In this document: positions 8,460 to 16,272 of the stretch, piece by piece | Layout: every line of letters begins with the position of its first letter | Numbering within the stretch: position 1 is the stretch's first letter | DNA from: Streptomyces regalis | GTDB lineage: Bacteria; Actinomycetota; Actinomycetes; Streptomycetales; Streptomycetaceae | DNA length: 64,000 nucleotides | Assembly: GCF_001509475.1 (NCBI RefSeq) | Contig: NZ_LLZG01000104.1 | Location: 85,936 to 149,935 of the forward strand | Direction: 5' to 3' | Notes under the pieces: generated by a model | Databases searched by the model: none | The model's input: the letters and a program-made list of their open reading frames with translations, nothing else | What the model was told of the DNA's origin: nothing | Translations under genes and position numbers: made by a program

Positions 8460-8503
8460 ATTAGCGTGGCCTCACCAGGCAACCGCGGCGAAGGGACATT
8501 TCC

Positions 8504-9532
8504 ATGCGGGTCGGAGTACTGACCGGAGGCGGCGACTGCCCCGGTCTCAACGCCGTCATCCGGGCCGTCGTACGCAAGGGCGTGCAGGAGTACGGCTACG
8601 ACTTCGTCGGCTTCCGGGACGGCTGGCGAGGTCCGCTCGAGAACGACACCGTCCGTCTCGACATCCCCGCCGTGCGCGGCATCCTGCCCCGCGGCGGCAC
8701 CATCCTCGGCTCCTCGCGCACCAACCCCCTCAAGCAGGAGGACGGCATCCGCCGTATCAAGGAGAACCTCGCCAAGCAGGAGGTCGAGGCGCTCATCGCC
8801 ATCGGCGGCGAGGACACCCTCGGCGTCGCCACCCGCCTCTCCGACGAGTACGGCGTGCCCTGCGTCGGCGTACCGAAGACCATCGACAACGACCTGTCCG
8901 CCACCGACTACACCTTCGGCTTCGACACCGCCGTCGGCATCGCGACGGAGGCCATCGACCGGCTGCACACCACCGCCGAGTCCCATATGCGCGTCCTGGT
9001 CTGCGAGGTGATGGGCCGTCACGCCGGCTGGATCGCCATCCACTCCGGGCTGGCCGGCGGCGCCAACGTCATCCTCATCCCCGAGCAGCGCTTCGACGTC
9101 GACAAGGTCTGCGCCTGGATCACCTCCCGCTTCAAGGCGTCGTACGCCCCGATCGTGGTCGTCGCCGAGGGTGCCATGCCCAAGGACGGCGACATGGTCC
9201 TCAAGGACGGGTCGCTGGACTCCTTCGGGCACGTGCGGCTGTCCGGGGTCGGCGAATGGCTGGCCAAGGAGATCGAGAAGCGCACGGGCAAGGAGGCCCG
9301 CACGACGGTCCTCGGGCACATCCAGCGCGGCGGCACCCCCAGCGCCTTCGACCGCTGGCTCGCCACCCGCTTCGGGCTGCACGCCATCGAGGCCGTCCGC
9401 GACGGCGACTTCGGCAAGATGGTCGCCCTGCGCGGCACGGACATCGTCCGTGTCCCGATCGCGGACGCCACGGCCAAGCTGAAGACGGTGGATCCGAAGC
9501 TGTACGAGGAGGTCGGGGTCTTCTTCGGCTGA
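8504..9532 (+). CDS. pfkA: 6-phosphofructokinase, probably pyrophosphate-dependent
   Basis: 342-residue group III phosphofructokinase catalysing fructose-6-phosphate to fructose-1,6-bisphosphate. Landmarks: GVLTGGGDCPGLNAVIR (4-20), IAIGGEDT with Asp104, and PKTIDND with Lys125 and the catalytic Asp pair. ATP-dependent enzymes normally carry Gly at both discriminating positions (E. coli Gly104 and Gly124), whereas Asp plus Lys is the signature of PPi-dependent enzymes such as that of Amycolatopsis methanolica. I therefore predict PPi use, allowing reversible flux, though it will be annotated as ATP-type by general similarity. A Crp-like site lies upstream and a 13-bp dyad follows. Confidence 0.93.
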   Translation: MRVGVLTGGGDCPGLNAVIRAVVRKGVQEYGYDFVGFRDGWRGPLENDTVRLDIPAVRGILPRGGTILGSSRTNPLKQEDGIRRIKENLAKQEVEALIAIGGEDTLGVATRLSDEYGVPCVGVPKTIDNDLSATDYTFGFDTAVGIATEAIDRLHTTAESHMRVLVCEVMGRHAGWIAIHSGLAGGANVILIPEQRFDVDKVCAWITSRFKASYAPIVVVAEGAMPKDGDMVLKDGSLDSFGHVRLSGVGEWLAKEIEKRTGKEARTTVLGHIQRGGTPSAFDRWLATRFGLHAIEAVRDGDFGKMVALRGTDIVRVPIADATAKLKTVDPKLYEEVGVFFG

Positions 9533-9544
9533 CGGGGCACCTGG

Positions 9545-9576
9545 GGGTTGTGGGCCGTATATTCGGCCCACAACCC
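9545..9576 (+). terminator. Perfect 13-bp hairpin after pfkA
   Basis: GGGTTGTGGGCCG, loop TATATT, CGGCCCACAACCC. It starts 13 bases past the pfkA stop and ends 18 bases before the next GTG. No U-run follows. The loop also reads as a -10-like TATATT, so a promoter or operator function for the next gene is possible. Confidence 0.7.
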
Positions 9577-9594
9577 TATGAATCGGGAGCAGTC

Positions 9595-10590
9595 GTGGAG
9601 ATTCTCGCCTTCGGTGTCCAGGCGGACGAGAAGCCCCTGATCGAGCAAGCCTTCCAGGGCCGTCACGAGGTCCGCTGTCTGGACGTCTTCCTCAACGAGG
9701 ACACCGCCCCGATCGCCACCGGCTACGAGGTCGTCTGCACCAGCGTCAACTGCGACCTCGGCCACCGGGTCCTGCAGACCCTCGCGGCCGGCGGGACCCA
9801 GATGGTCGCCCAGCGCTCCACCGGCTTCAACAACATCGACCTTCAGGTCGCCGAGCGGCTCGCCATGACGGTCGCCCGGGTCTCGTACTACTCGCCCTAC
9901 TCCGTGGCCGAGTTCGCCTGGACCCTTGCCATGGCGGTCAACCGCCGGATCGTGCGGGCCTCCACGCGCACGCGTGACTTCGACTTCCGCCTCGACGGCC
10001 TGATGGGCCGCGACATGCACGGCCGCACGGTCGGCGTCCTCGGCACCGGAAAGATCGGCGAGGCGTTCACCCGCATCGCCCACGGCTTCGGCATGAACCT
10101 GCTCGGCTGGGACGTCGCAGAGAACCCCGCCTGCCTGCAGCTCGGCATGCGCTATGTCCCCAAGGAGCAGCTCCTCGCCGAGTCCGACCTGGTCAGCCTG
10201 CACGTCCCGCTGCTGCCGGAGACGCAGCGCCTCATCGACGCGGACGCCCTGAAGGCGATGAAGGACGACGCGATCCTGGTCAACTCCAGCCGCGGCGGCC
10301 TCATCGACACCGCGGCCCTCGTCGCCGAGCTGCGCGAGGGCCGCTTCACGGGGGTCGGCCTCGACGTGTACGAGGCGGAGGCGGGCCTGTTCTTCCTCGA
10401 CAAGTCCCTCCATGCCATCGAGGACGACACGCTGGCCCGCCTCGTCACGTTCCCGAACGTCCTGGTCACGTCGCACCAGGCGTACTACACCCAGGACGCC
10501 GTCGGCCAGATCATCGAGACCACGCTGCACAACGTCCTCGACTACAAGGCGGGCCGCCGCTCCGAGAACGTGCTGGTGCCGCGCAGCTGA
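9595..10590 (+). CDS. D-2-hydroxyacid dehydrogenase, D-lactate dehydrogenase-like
   Basis: 331 residues, usual length for the family, NAD-dependent reduction of a 2-keto acid such as pyruvate. The Rossmann motif is GVLGTGKIGEAF followed by GWD; catalytic residues are Arg in NSSRGGLID, Glu in YEAEAG and His in VTSHQAYYT. The IDAD/LHVPLLPET segment is typical of the D-LDH branch. GTG at 9595 follows GGGAG. Position after phosphofructokinase fits a role at the end of glycolysis. Its 3' end overlaps the convergent anthranilate synthase gene by 49 bp. Confidence 0.9.
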   Translation: MEILAFGVQADEKPLIEQAFQGRHEVRCLDVFLNEDTAPIATGYEVVCTSVNCDLGHRVLQTLAAGGTQMVAQRSTGFNNIDLQVAERLAMTVARVSYYSPYSVAEFAWTLAMAVNRRIVRASTRTRDFDFRLDGLMGRDMHGRTVGVLGTGKIGEAFTRIAHGFGMNLLGWDVAENPACLQLGMRYVPKEQLLAESDLVSLHVPLLPETQRLIDADALKAMKDDAILVNSSRGGLIDTAALVAELREGRFTGVGLDVYEAEAGLFFLDKSLHAIEDDTLARLVTFPNVLVTSHQAYYTQDAVGQIIETTLHNVLDYKAGRRSENVLVPRS

Positions 10591-12422
10591 CCCACCAGAT
10601 CGCGTACGACGTCTGCGCCGTTCAGCGTCAGGATCGACTCGGGGTGGAACTGAACGCCGGCGAAGCCCGGGCCGCGTACGGCATGCACCTCCCCGTTGCC
10701 GGCCCGGCTGACCTCGATGCCGTGCGCGGCGAGCTCCCGCAGGGCCTCGTCGTCGCAGCGCGCCACGAAGCTGTTGTAGAAACCGACCGTCTCCGACCGT
10801 TCGAACAGGTCGATCGTCGTCTGCGCCCCCTGGTACGGCACTTCCTTCCGTACGATCTCCAGCCCCAGCTCGGCCGCGATCAGCTCGTGCCCGAGGCAGA
10901 CGCCGAGCACGCCGTGCCGGTGGCTGCGGACGACCTCGGCGGTGAGGTCGCGCAGGAACCGCATCTTGGGGTCTTCCAGATCGGACGGATCGCCGGGACC
11001 GGGACCCAGCACCACCGGCCCCTCGTGCGCGAGCACCGCCTCCCGCAGCCCGTCCTCGTCGTACCGCCGGACGGTCACCTCGAGTCCGCTCGACCGCAGC
11101 ACGTGCGCGAGCATCGCCGTGAAGGTGTCCTCCCCGTCGACGACCAGGGCGTGACCGGCCAGCTCCTCGGACCGCTCCTGCATCCGCAGCCAGAACGGCG
11201 CCAGGGCGGCGCGGCGCCCGTCGAGCGCGGCACGCACGCGTGGGTCGTCGGCGAGACGCACGCGCGCGTGCTCCTCACGCGGCCGGGACGGTCGTACGCC
11301 AAGAGCCGCCAGCACCCCCGCCGCCTTCGCATGGGTCTCCGCGACCTCGCTCGCCGGGTCCGACCCCCGGACGAGTGTGGCGCCGACCGGCACTCGCAGC
11401 CCGCCGTTCGCGTCGATGTCGGCGGTGCGGATGAGGATGGGGGAGTCGAGGGTCTGCGCGCCGCCGGAGTCGCGGCCGATCAGGGCCAGCGCACCGGCGT
11501 AGTAGCCACGCCCACCGACCTCGTGCCGCTCGATCACCCGGCACGCGTTCTGCACGGGCGAGCCGGTGACCGTGGCCGCGAACATCGTCTCCTTCAGGAC
11601 CTCCCGCACATCCAGCGAGGACTTCCCGCGCAGCTCGTACTCGGTGTGCGCGAGGTGTGCCATCTCCTTCAGCCGGGGCCCGACGACGACCCCGCCCATG
11701 TCACCGACGGTGCACATCATCTTGAGCTCCTCGTCGACGACCATCGACAGCTCCTCGATCTCCTTGCCGTCGGCGAGGAAGTCGAGCAGGTGCTCGGGGG
11801 TGGGTCCCTCGACGGGATAGCGGTACGTCCCGCTGATCGGGTTCATGACGACGGTCCCGCCGGACATCCGCACGTGCACCTCGGGGCTCGCCCCGACCAG
11901 CGTGCGCTCCCCGGTGTGCACGACGAACGTCCAGTACGCGCCCCGCTCACCCTCCAGCAGCCGCCGGAACAGCGCCAGCGCGTCGGCGCGCCCGAACCCC
12001 GGGATCTGGCCCTCGTACGTCCGCCGGATCACGAAGTTCGCGCCCTCGCCCCGCCCGATCTCCTCCCGCAGCACGCGCCCGACGATCTCCGCGTACTCCT
12101 CGTCACCGACGTCGAAGCCGCCGCCCTCGACGCGCACGTCGTGCGACGGGAGCTGGGCGAGAGCGTCGGCGAGCGGGATGTCGTACGACTCCTCGGGCGT
12201 CAGCACCGTCAGTGGCGTGCCGTCGTCGCGGACGTCGAAGCCGCGCTCGCGGATCTGGCGGAAGGGGACGAGCGCCAGGCCCTCGTCGGGGAGGTCGGCC
12301 AGGCGGTCGTAGGTACTGACCGGGCCGATCAGGACCTCGACGGTCTCGTGATCGTGGCCCGGCGTGCGGCGGCGCAGCAGGGCGAACGGGCGGGGGTCGG
12401 CCGGCAAGCCGAGCAGGTTCAT
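10542..12422 (-). CDS. trpE: Fused anthranilate synthase (TrpE-TrpG type)
   Basis: 626-residue single-chain anthranilate synthase: chorismate plus glutamine to anthranilate, the first step to tryptophan or to anthranilate-derived metabolites. The N-terminal 400 residues are the chorismate-binding component, with NPISGTYRYP, DEELKMMCTVGD and GSPVQNAC. The C-terminal 200 are a class I glutamine amidotransferase with GPGPGDPS, nucleophile Cys in LGVCLGHE, and the His-Pro-Glu of VQFHPES. The start is ATG 12422 after GAAGGAG. A leader peptide with three Trp codons and a hairpin lie upstream, so expression is attenuated by tryptophan supply. Confidence 0.95.
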   Translation of the reverse strand: MNLLGLPADPRPFALLRRRTPGHDHETVEVLIGPVSTYDRLADLPDEGLALVPFRQIRERGFDVRDDGTPLTVLTPEESYDIPLADALAQLPSHDVRVEGGGFDVGDEEYAEIVGRVLREEIGRGEGANFVIRRTYEGQIPGFGRADALALFRRLLEGERGAYWTFVVHTGERTLVGASPEVHVRMSGGTVVMNPISGTYRYPVEGPTPEHLLDFLADGKEIEELSMVVDEELKMMCTVGDMGGVVVGPRLKEMAHLAHTEYELRGKSSLDVREVLKETMFAATVTGSPVQNACRVIERHEVGGRGYYAGALALIGRDSGGAQTLDSPILIRTADIDANGGLRVPVGATLVRGSDPASEVAETHAKAAGVLAALGVRPSRPREEHARVRLADDPRVRAALDGRRAALAPFWLRMQERSEELAGHALVVDGEDTFTAMLAHVLRSSGLEVTVRRYDEDGLREAVLAHEGPVVLGPGPGDPSDLEDPKMRFLRDLTAEVVRSHRHGVLGVCLGHELIAAELGLEIVRKEVPYQGAQTTIDLFERSETVGFYNSFVARCDDEALRELAAHGIEVSRAGNGEVHAVRGPGFAGVQFHPESILTLNGADVVRDLVGQLRGTSTFSERRPAL

Positions 12423-12473
12423 GGGTCCGTGCTCCTTCTCAGGGGGAGAGGAACGGCCCGTGCCCGGAAACAC

Positions 12474-12500
12474 CGAAGGCCGCCCCTCGGGCGGCCTTCG
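12474..12500 (-). terminator. trp attenuator hairpin
   Basis: On the - strand CGAAGGCCGCCC, loop GAG, GGGCGGCCTTCG: a perfect 12-bp stem followed by TGTTTCC. It lies 21 bases past the leader peptide stop and 51 bases before the trpE ATG. The leader segment GGGCCGCCGG around the stop codon could pair with one arm as antiterminator. Confidence 0.85.
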
Positions 12501-12521
12501 CGAAGTCTTGCGTACGCGCAG

Positions 12522-12578
12522 TCAGTGGGCCGCCGGATGAGCGGTCCACCACCAGTTCTGGGTCGAGTGCGCGAACAT
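12522..12578 (-). CDS. trpL: trp leader peptide
   Basis: An 18-residue ORF, MFAHSTQNWWWTAHPAAH, with three consecutive Trp codons at positions 9-11. Its stop is 21 bases before the attenuator stem. When Trp-tRNA is scarce the ribosome should stall on the Trp codons and favour an antiterminator, opening trpE. A trpE attenuator with a Trp-rich leader is established in Streptomyces venezuelae. No strong ribosome binding site is seen; TAGGGT lies seven bases before the ATG, so the transcript may be leaderless. Confidence 0.9.
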   Translation of the reverse strand: MFAHSTQNWWWTAHPAAH

Positions 12579-12674
12579 GCCAGGCACCCTACCCCATGTC
12601 CGGGTCGTGTACCCCGTGTCTCAATTGCTGGGCATGCGGCTGGACGCCCGACACGACCCCGTAATGTTGAGGGC

Positions 12675-14027
12675 GTGACCGTGAACGCTAAGACCAGCGC
12701 GAGCGCTGGCAACACCTGGCGAGACCTGCCCGCGGCGCAGCAGCCCGAGTACCCCGACACCGAGGCTCTGCGCGCAGTGATCGCGGACCTCGAGTCGTAT
12801 CCCCCGCTCGTCTTCGCGGGCGAGTGCGACCAGCTGCGCGCCCGGATGGCGGCCGTCGCCAAGGGAGAGGCGTTCCTCCTCCAGGGCGGCGACTGCGCCG
12901 AGGCCTTCGACGCGGTGTCCGCCGACCAGATCCGCAACAAGCTCAAGACCCTGCTCCAGATGGGCGCCGTGCTGACGTACGCCGCCTCGGTGCCCGTGGT
13001 GAAGGTCGGCCGCATCGCCGGCCAGTACTCCAAGCCGCGCTCCAAGCCGACCGAGACCCGCGACGGCGTGACCCTGCCGACCTACCGCGGCGACTCCGTC
13101 AACGGCTTCGACTTCACCGAGGAAGCCCGCATCCCGGACCCCGAGCGCCTGAAGCGGATGTACAACGCGTCCGCCTCCACGCTCAACCTGGTGCGCGCCT
13201 TCACCACCGGTGGCTACGCCGACCTGCGCCAGGTGCACGCCTGGAACCAGGACTTCGTGAAGTCGTCCCCGTCGGGGCAGCGCTACGAGCAGCTGGCCCG
13301 CGAGATCGACAACGCGCTGAACTTCATGCACGCCTGCGGGGCCGACCCGGAGGAGTTCAAGACGGTCGAGTTCTACTCCTCGCACGAGGCGCTGCTGCTC
13401 GACTACGAGTCCGCGCTCACCCGCGTCGACTCGCGCACGGGCCGCCTGTACGACGTCTCCGCGCACATGGTGTGGATCGGTGAGCGCACCCGGCAGCTGG
13501 ACCACGGGCACATCGAGTTCGCCTCGAAGATCCGCAACCCGATCGGCGTCAAGCTCGGCCCGACCACGACGGCCGAGGAGGCGCTGCAGTACATCGAGCG
13601 CCTGGACCCGGACCGTGAGCCGGGCCGGCTGACCTTCATCGTTCGCATGGGTGCCGACAAGGTCCGCGACAAGCTCCCCGAGCTGGTCGAGAAGGTCACC
13701 GCCTCCGGCGCGACCGTGGCCTGGGTGACCGACCCGATGCACGGCAACACCTTCGAGGCGGCCTCGGGCCACAAGACCCGCCGTTTCGACGACGTGCTCG
13801 ACGAGGTCAAGGGCTTCTTCGAGGTCCACAAGGCCCTCGGCACCCACCCGGGCGGTATCCACGTGGAGCTGACCGGTGACGACGTCACCGAGTGCGTGGG
13901 CGGTGGCGACGAGATCTTCGTCGACGACCTGCACCAGCGCTACGAGACGGCCTGCGACCCGCGGCTCAACCGCAGCCAGTCGCTGGACCTGGCCTTCCTC
14001 GTCGCGGAGATGTACAGGGACCAGTAA
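12675..14027 (+). CDS. aroH: Class II 3-deoxy-7-phosphoheptulonate synthase
   Basis: 450 residues, the length of actinobacterial and plant-type class II DAHP synthases. It condenses phosphoenolpyruvate and erythrose-4-phosphate, the entry step of the shikimate pathway. Signature segments: LLQGGDCAEAF with the metal-binding Cys, VGRIAGQYSKPRS, IVRMGADKVRDKLP, WVTDPMHGNT, GGIHVELTGDDVTECVGGG. GTG at 12675 was taken; a second in-frame GTG is two codons on. No ribosome binding site precedes it, but TAATGT sits seven bases upstream with CTGGAC 16 bases before that, so a leaderless transcript is likely. Divergent from the attenuated trpE unit. Confidence 0.95.
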   Translation: MTVNAKTSASAGNTWRDLPAAQQPEYPDTEALRAVIADLESYPPLVFAGECDQLRARMAAVAKGEAFLLQGGDCAEAFDAVSADQIRNKLKTLLQMGAVLTYAASVPVVKVGRIAGQYSKPRSKPTETRDGVTLPTYRGDSVNGFDFTEEARIPDPERLKRMYNASASTLNLVRAFTTGGYADLRQVHAWNQDFVKSSPSGQRYEQLAREIDNALNFMHACGADPEEFKTVEFYSSHEALLLDYESALTRVDSRTGRLYDVSAHMVWIGERTRQLDHGHIEFASKIRNPIGVKLGPTTTAEEALQYIERLDPDREPGRLTFIVRMGADKVRDKLPELVEKVTASGATVAWVTDPMHGNTFEAASGHKTRRFDDVLDEVKGFFEVHKALGTHPGGIHVELTGDDVTECVGGGDEIFVDDLHQRYETACDPRLNRSQSLDLAFLVAEMYRDQ

Positions 14028-14049
14028 CCGGTTCGGTTATTACCGGCGT

Positions 14050-14097
14050 GTGGGGTGGGGCGCGGATCACATACGATCCGCGCCCCACCCCACTTTT
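14050..14097 (+). terminator. Strong intrinsic terminator after aroH
   Basis: Perfect 19-bp stem GTGGGGTGGGGCGCGGATC, loop ACATAC, complementary arm, then TTTT. It begins 22 bases after the aroH stop and separates it from the iron-controlled gene downstream. Confidence 0.93.
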
Positions 14098-14121
14098 ACG
14101 GTTCCTGTGTGACGGGTAAGG

Positions 14122-14140
14122 TTAGGTTAGCCTCACCGAT
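14122..14140 (+). promoter_or_regulatory. Iron box (DmdR1/IdeR-type operator)
   Basis: TTAGGTTAGCCTCACCGAT matches the 19-bp actinobacterial iron box TTAGGTTAGSCTAACCTAA at 16 positions, with the left half perfect. It lies 43 bp upstream of the bacterioferritin-associated ferredoxin start. Under this assignment the ferredoxin would be repressed when iron is plentiful and induced in starvation. Confidence 0.82.
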
Positions 14141-14183
14141 CAAGGGGATGGCACGACTTCGATCCCGGCGGGAGGTGGTCCGC

Positions 14184-14408
14184 GTGTACGTCTGCAGTTG
14201 CTTCGGTGTCACCGAGCAGCAGGTCAAGCAGCACGCGGAGGACGGCGCCTGCACGCCCCGCCAGATAGCGTCCGCCTGCAAGGCGGGCACGGACTGCGGC
14301 TCGTGCGTACGTCGTATTCAGGCGATCCTGGGCCGGGGTGCGTGCCCGCGCCGTGAGCTGGCCGACCATGGGCGGCCGGTGCTCACCGACCTGGCGGACG
14401 CGGCCTAG
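14184..14408 (+). CDS. bfd: Bacterioferritin-associated [2Fe-2S] ferredoxin
   Basis: 74 residues of the BFD-like family. Cluster ligands follow the CxC...CxxC pattern: Cys4, Cys6, Cys38, Cys41, with two further cysteines at 23 and 32. In other bacteria Bfd gives electrons to bacterioferritin to release stored iron. GTG at 14184 was chosen because GGAGG lies eight bases upstream; an ATG at 14148 would add 12 residues. The iron box upstream and the bacterioferritin gene converging only four bases away support the role. Somewhat longer than E. coli Bfd because of a C-terminal extension. Confidence 0.9.
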   Translation: MYVCSCFGVTEQQVKQHAEDGACTPRQIASACKAGTDCGSCVRRIQAILGRGACPRRELADHGRPVLTDLADAA

Positions 14409-14412
14409 CTCG

Positions 14413-14889
14413 CTAGCTCGGCTGCTCGATCTGCTGCGCGATGTAAAGCGCCTCACCGAGCTTGTCGATGAGTTCCAGCTGCGTGTCCAGGTAGTCGATG
14501 TGGTGCTCCTCGTCCTCGAGGATCGACTCGAAGAGGTTTGCGGACGTGATGTCGCCCTTGGTGCGCATCACCTCGATACCGCGCTTGAGGCGGTCGATCG
14601 CCTCGACCTCGACCTGTCGGTCGGCCTGGAACATCTCGGTGACCGTCTGACCGACCCGTACGTGGAACAGGCGCTGGTAGTTGGGCAGGCCGTCCAGCAT
14701 GAGAATGCGCTCGGTGATCTTGTCCGCGTGCTTCATCTCATCGATGGACTCTTCGCGCGTGTACTTGGCGAGCTTCGTCCAGCCCTTGTTGTCCTGGATC
14801 CGGTAATGCAGCCAGTACTGGTTGATCGCCGTCAGCTCGCCGGTCAGCTGCTCGTTCAAGAATTCGAGGACCTCGGGGTCGCCCTGCAT
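14413..14889 (-). CDS. bfr: Bacterioferritin
   Basis: 158 residues, the standard bacterioferritin length. Ferroxidase ligands Glu18, Glu51, His54, Glu94, Glu127 and His130 are all present and Met52 is the haem ligand, so it should form the 24-subunit haem-containing iron store. ATG at 14889 is preceded by GAAGGAG. It converges on bfd, whose product should reduce it to mobilise iron. The upstream region holds short dyads and a weak iron-box-like stretch. Confidence 0.97.
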   Translation of the reverse strand: MQGDPEVLEFLNEQLTGELTAINQYWLHYRIQDNKGWTKLAKYTREESIDEMKHADKITERILMLDGLPNYQRLFHVRVGQTVTEMFQADRQVEVEAIDRLKRGIEVMRTKGDITSANLFESILEDEEHHIDYLDTQLELIDKLGEALYIAQQIEQPS

Positions 14890-14977
14890 CGCAGAGGCTC
14901 CTTCCACGCGGGGGAACTGGCAGGTTGCGCCGCATGATTGCACCGGCAGAGAAGATCGTCCAGTAAGTCTTCACTTA

Positions 14978-14996
14978 GTAAGTTAGGGCATGCTTA
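14978..14996 (-). promoter_or_regulatory. Weak iron-box-like stretch upstream of bfr
   Basis: On the - strand TAAGCATGCCCTAACTTAC keeps the right half CCTAACTTA of an iron box but matches the whole consensus at only about 12 of 19 positions. It lies about 90 bp before the bfr ATG and next to an 11-bp palindrome ACTTAGTAAGT (14973-14983). Could be a degenerate DmdR-type site or something else. Confidence 0.3.
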
Positions 14997-15065
14997 GTCC
15001 GTTATGTGGCGAATTGGGGAGGGGTGTGGTCAGGTGCACTGCCCCAGGTCTGTCAGGATGGAGTC

Positions 15066-15698
15066 ATGGGTCAGCCGGTGGAGCGCGAAGGTGGAGCAGC
15101 AGCACACTCCGAGCTTCCGCCGGGACAGCGGGTGCAGCGTGGCTGGCCGGTCACGCACTACGGCCCGGTCCCTAAGTTTCGCCCCGAACGCTGGGAGTTC
15201 AGGGTGTTCGGCGCCACCGCCGACGGCGAGAAGCACTGCTGGACCCATGAGGAGTTCGCGGCCCTGCCGTACACGAGCGTCGTCGCCGATCTGCACTGCG
15301 TCACGAAGTTCAGCATGCTCGGTGCGGAGTGGGGCGGCATTCCGGCCCGGACGATCCTGGAGATCGCCCCTCCCGCACCTGCCGTCACTCATGTGATGGT
15401 GTGGGCGGAGTACGGCTTCAGCTCCAACCTCCGCCTCTCCGACTTCGCCTCCGAGCGCACGATCTTCGCCACCCACAAGGACGGCGAACTGCTCACGGCG
15501 GAGCACGGTTTCCCCCTCCGTCTGGTCGTCCCCCATCTGTACGCCTGGAAGGGGCCCAAGTGGGTCCGCGGCGTGGAGTACATGACCGCCGACCGCCGCG
15601 GCTTCTGGGAGGAGCGCGGCTACCACAACATCGGCGACCCCTGGAAGGAACAGCGGTACTCGTACCAGGAGGAGCCCGGGGAGGGCCCCGAGCTCTGA
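15066..15698 (+). CDS. Sulfite oxidase-like molybdopterin oxidoreductase
   Basis: 210-residue protein with a single molybdopterin-binding domain of the sulfite oxidase/YuiH group. The cofactor-coordinating cysteine is in VADLHCVTKFS; further conserved stretches are GADWGGIP-like GAEWGGIPARTIL and the C-terminal PHLYAWKGPKWV and FWEERGYH. It lacks haem and dimerisation domains and a Tat signal, so a cytoplasmic stand-alone catalytic subunit is likely. Physiological substrate unknown. ATG at 15066 was chosen over an open frame 20 codons longer because the upstream part is non-conserved; the surrounding GATGGAGTC offers a weak ribosome binding site. Confidence 0.88.
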   Translation: MGQPVEREGGAAAHSELPPGQRVQRGWPVTHYGPVPKFRPERWEFRVFGATADGEKHCWTHEEFAALPYTSVVADLHCVTKFSMLGAEWGGIPARTILEIAPPAPAVTHVMVWAEYGFSSNLRLSDFASERTIFATHKDGELLTAEHGFPLRLVVPHLYAWKGPKWVRGVEYMTADRRGFWEERGYHNIGDPWKEQRYSYQEEPGEGPEL

Positions 15699-15732
15699 CT
15701 CCCGGTCTCTTTCCCGGTTCTTTCGCCGGCTG

Positions 15733-16224
15733 TCAGTGGTGGTGCTGGTGCACCACCGCGTGGCCCTTGCCGCGGCCGATCATCCACTTGTTGACCGGGG
15801 TCGTCAGGACGAAGGCGACGGCGAGCGCGATCGCCAGCACCCACCAGAACAGCGGGTCGGCGAGTTCGGCATCCATGGCGCCCGGCCACAGCACGATCAC
15901 GCCGTTGTCGACCAGTTCCATCACGGCGATGGAGAGGGTGTCGGCGGCCAGGGCCACCTTGATCGCGGCACGGAGGCCGAGCCCCGCCTTCAGGACTCCG
16001 CGCAGCGTGAGCGCGTAACCGAAGAAGAAGGCCAGGACGATCGCCAGGATCAGAGTCGGTACGCTGCTCCAGCCGAGCGCGGTGCCGATCACCATGCCGA
16101 GGACCTCGCCGATGGCACAGCCGGTGAGGCAGTGCAGGGTGGCCTGGACGGCCATGGCCCACGTGCTGGTGGCGGCCGCCTCGCCGGGGTGGTGAGCGTG
16201 TGCCGCGTGTGCTTCGTGCTGCAT
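15733..16224 (-). CDS. DUF4396 membrane protein with His-rich ends
   Basis: 163 residues. The first 15 residues hold five His (MQHEAHAAHAHHPGE) and the last six include four (VVHQHHH). Between them are four hydrophobic segments, the first containing the family motif ATLHCLTGCAIGE with two cysteines. DUF4396 has no proven function; the Cys and His content and a CsoR-type operator 49 bp upstream suggest copper handling at the membrane. ATG 16224 is preceded by GGGGGA; a TTG at 16236 would add four residues. Confidence 0.85.
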   Translation of the reverse strand: MQHEAHAAHAHHPGEAAATSTWAMAVQATLHCLTGCAIGEVLGMVIGTALGWSSVPTLILAIVLAFFFGYALTLRGVLKAGLGLRAAIKVALAADTLSIAVMELVDNGVIVLWPGAMDAELADPLFWWVLAIALAVAFVLTTPVNKWMIGRGKGHAVVHQHHH

Positions 16225-16272
16225 GAGATCCCCCAATGCCAGGTCACGGTTCCTACATCGAGCAAGAACCGC

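Noticed and set aside
10644..12674. Very long open frame on the + strand opposite trpE
   Set aside because: It is an antisense shadow: high GC keeps the frame open, while the - strand encodes complete anthranilate synthase domains. Only the part from 12675 (DAHP synthase) is real.
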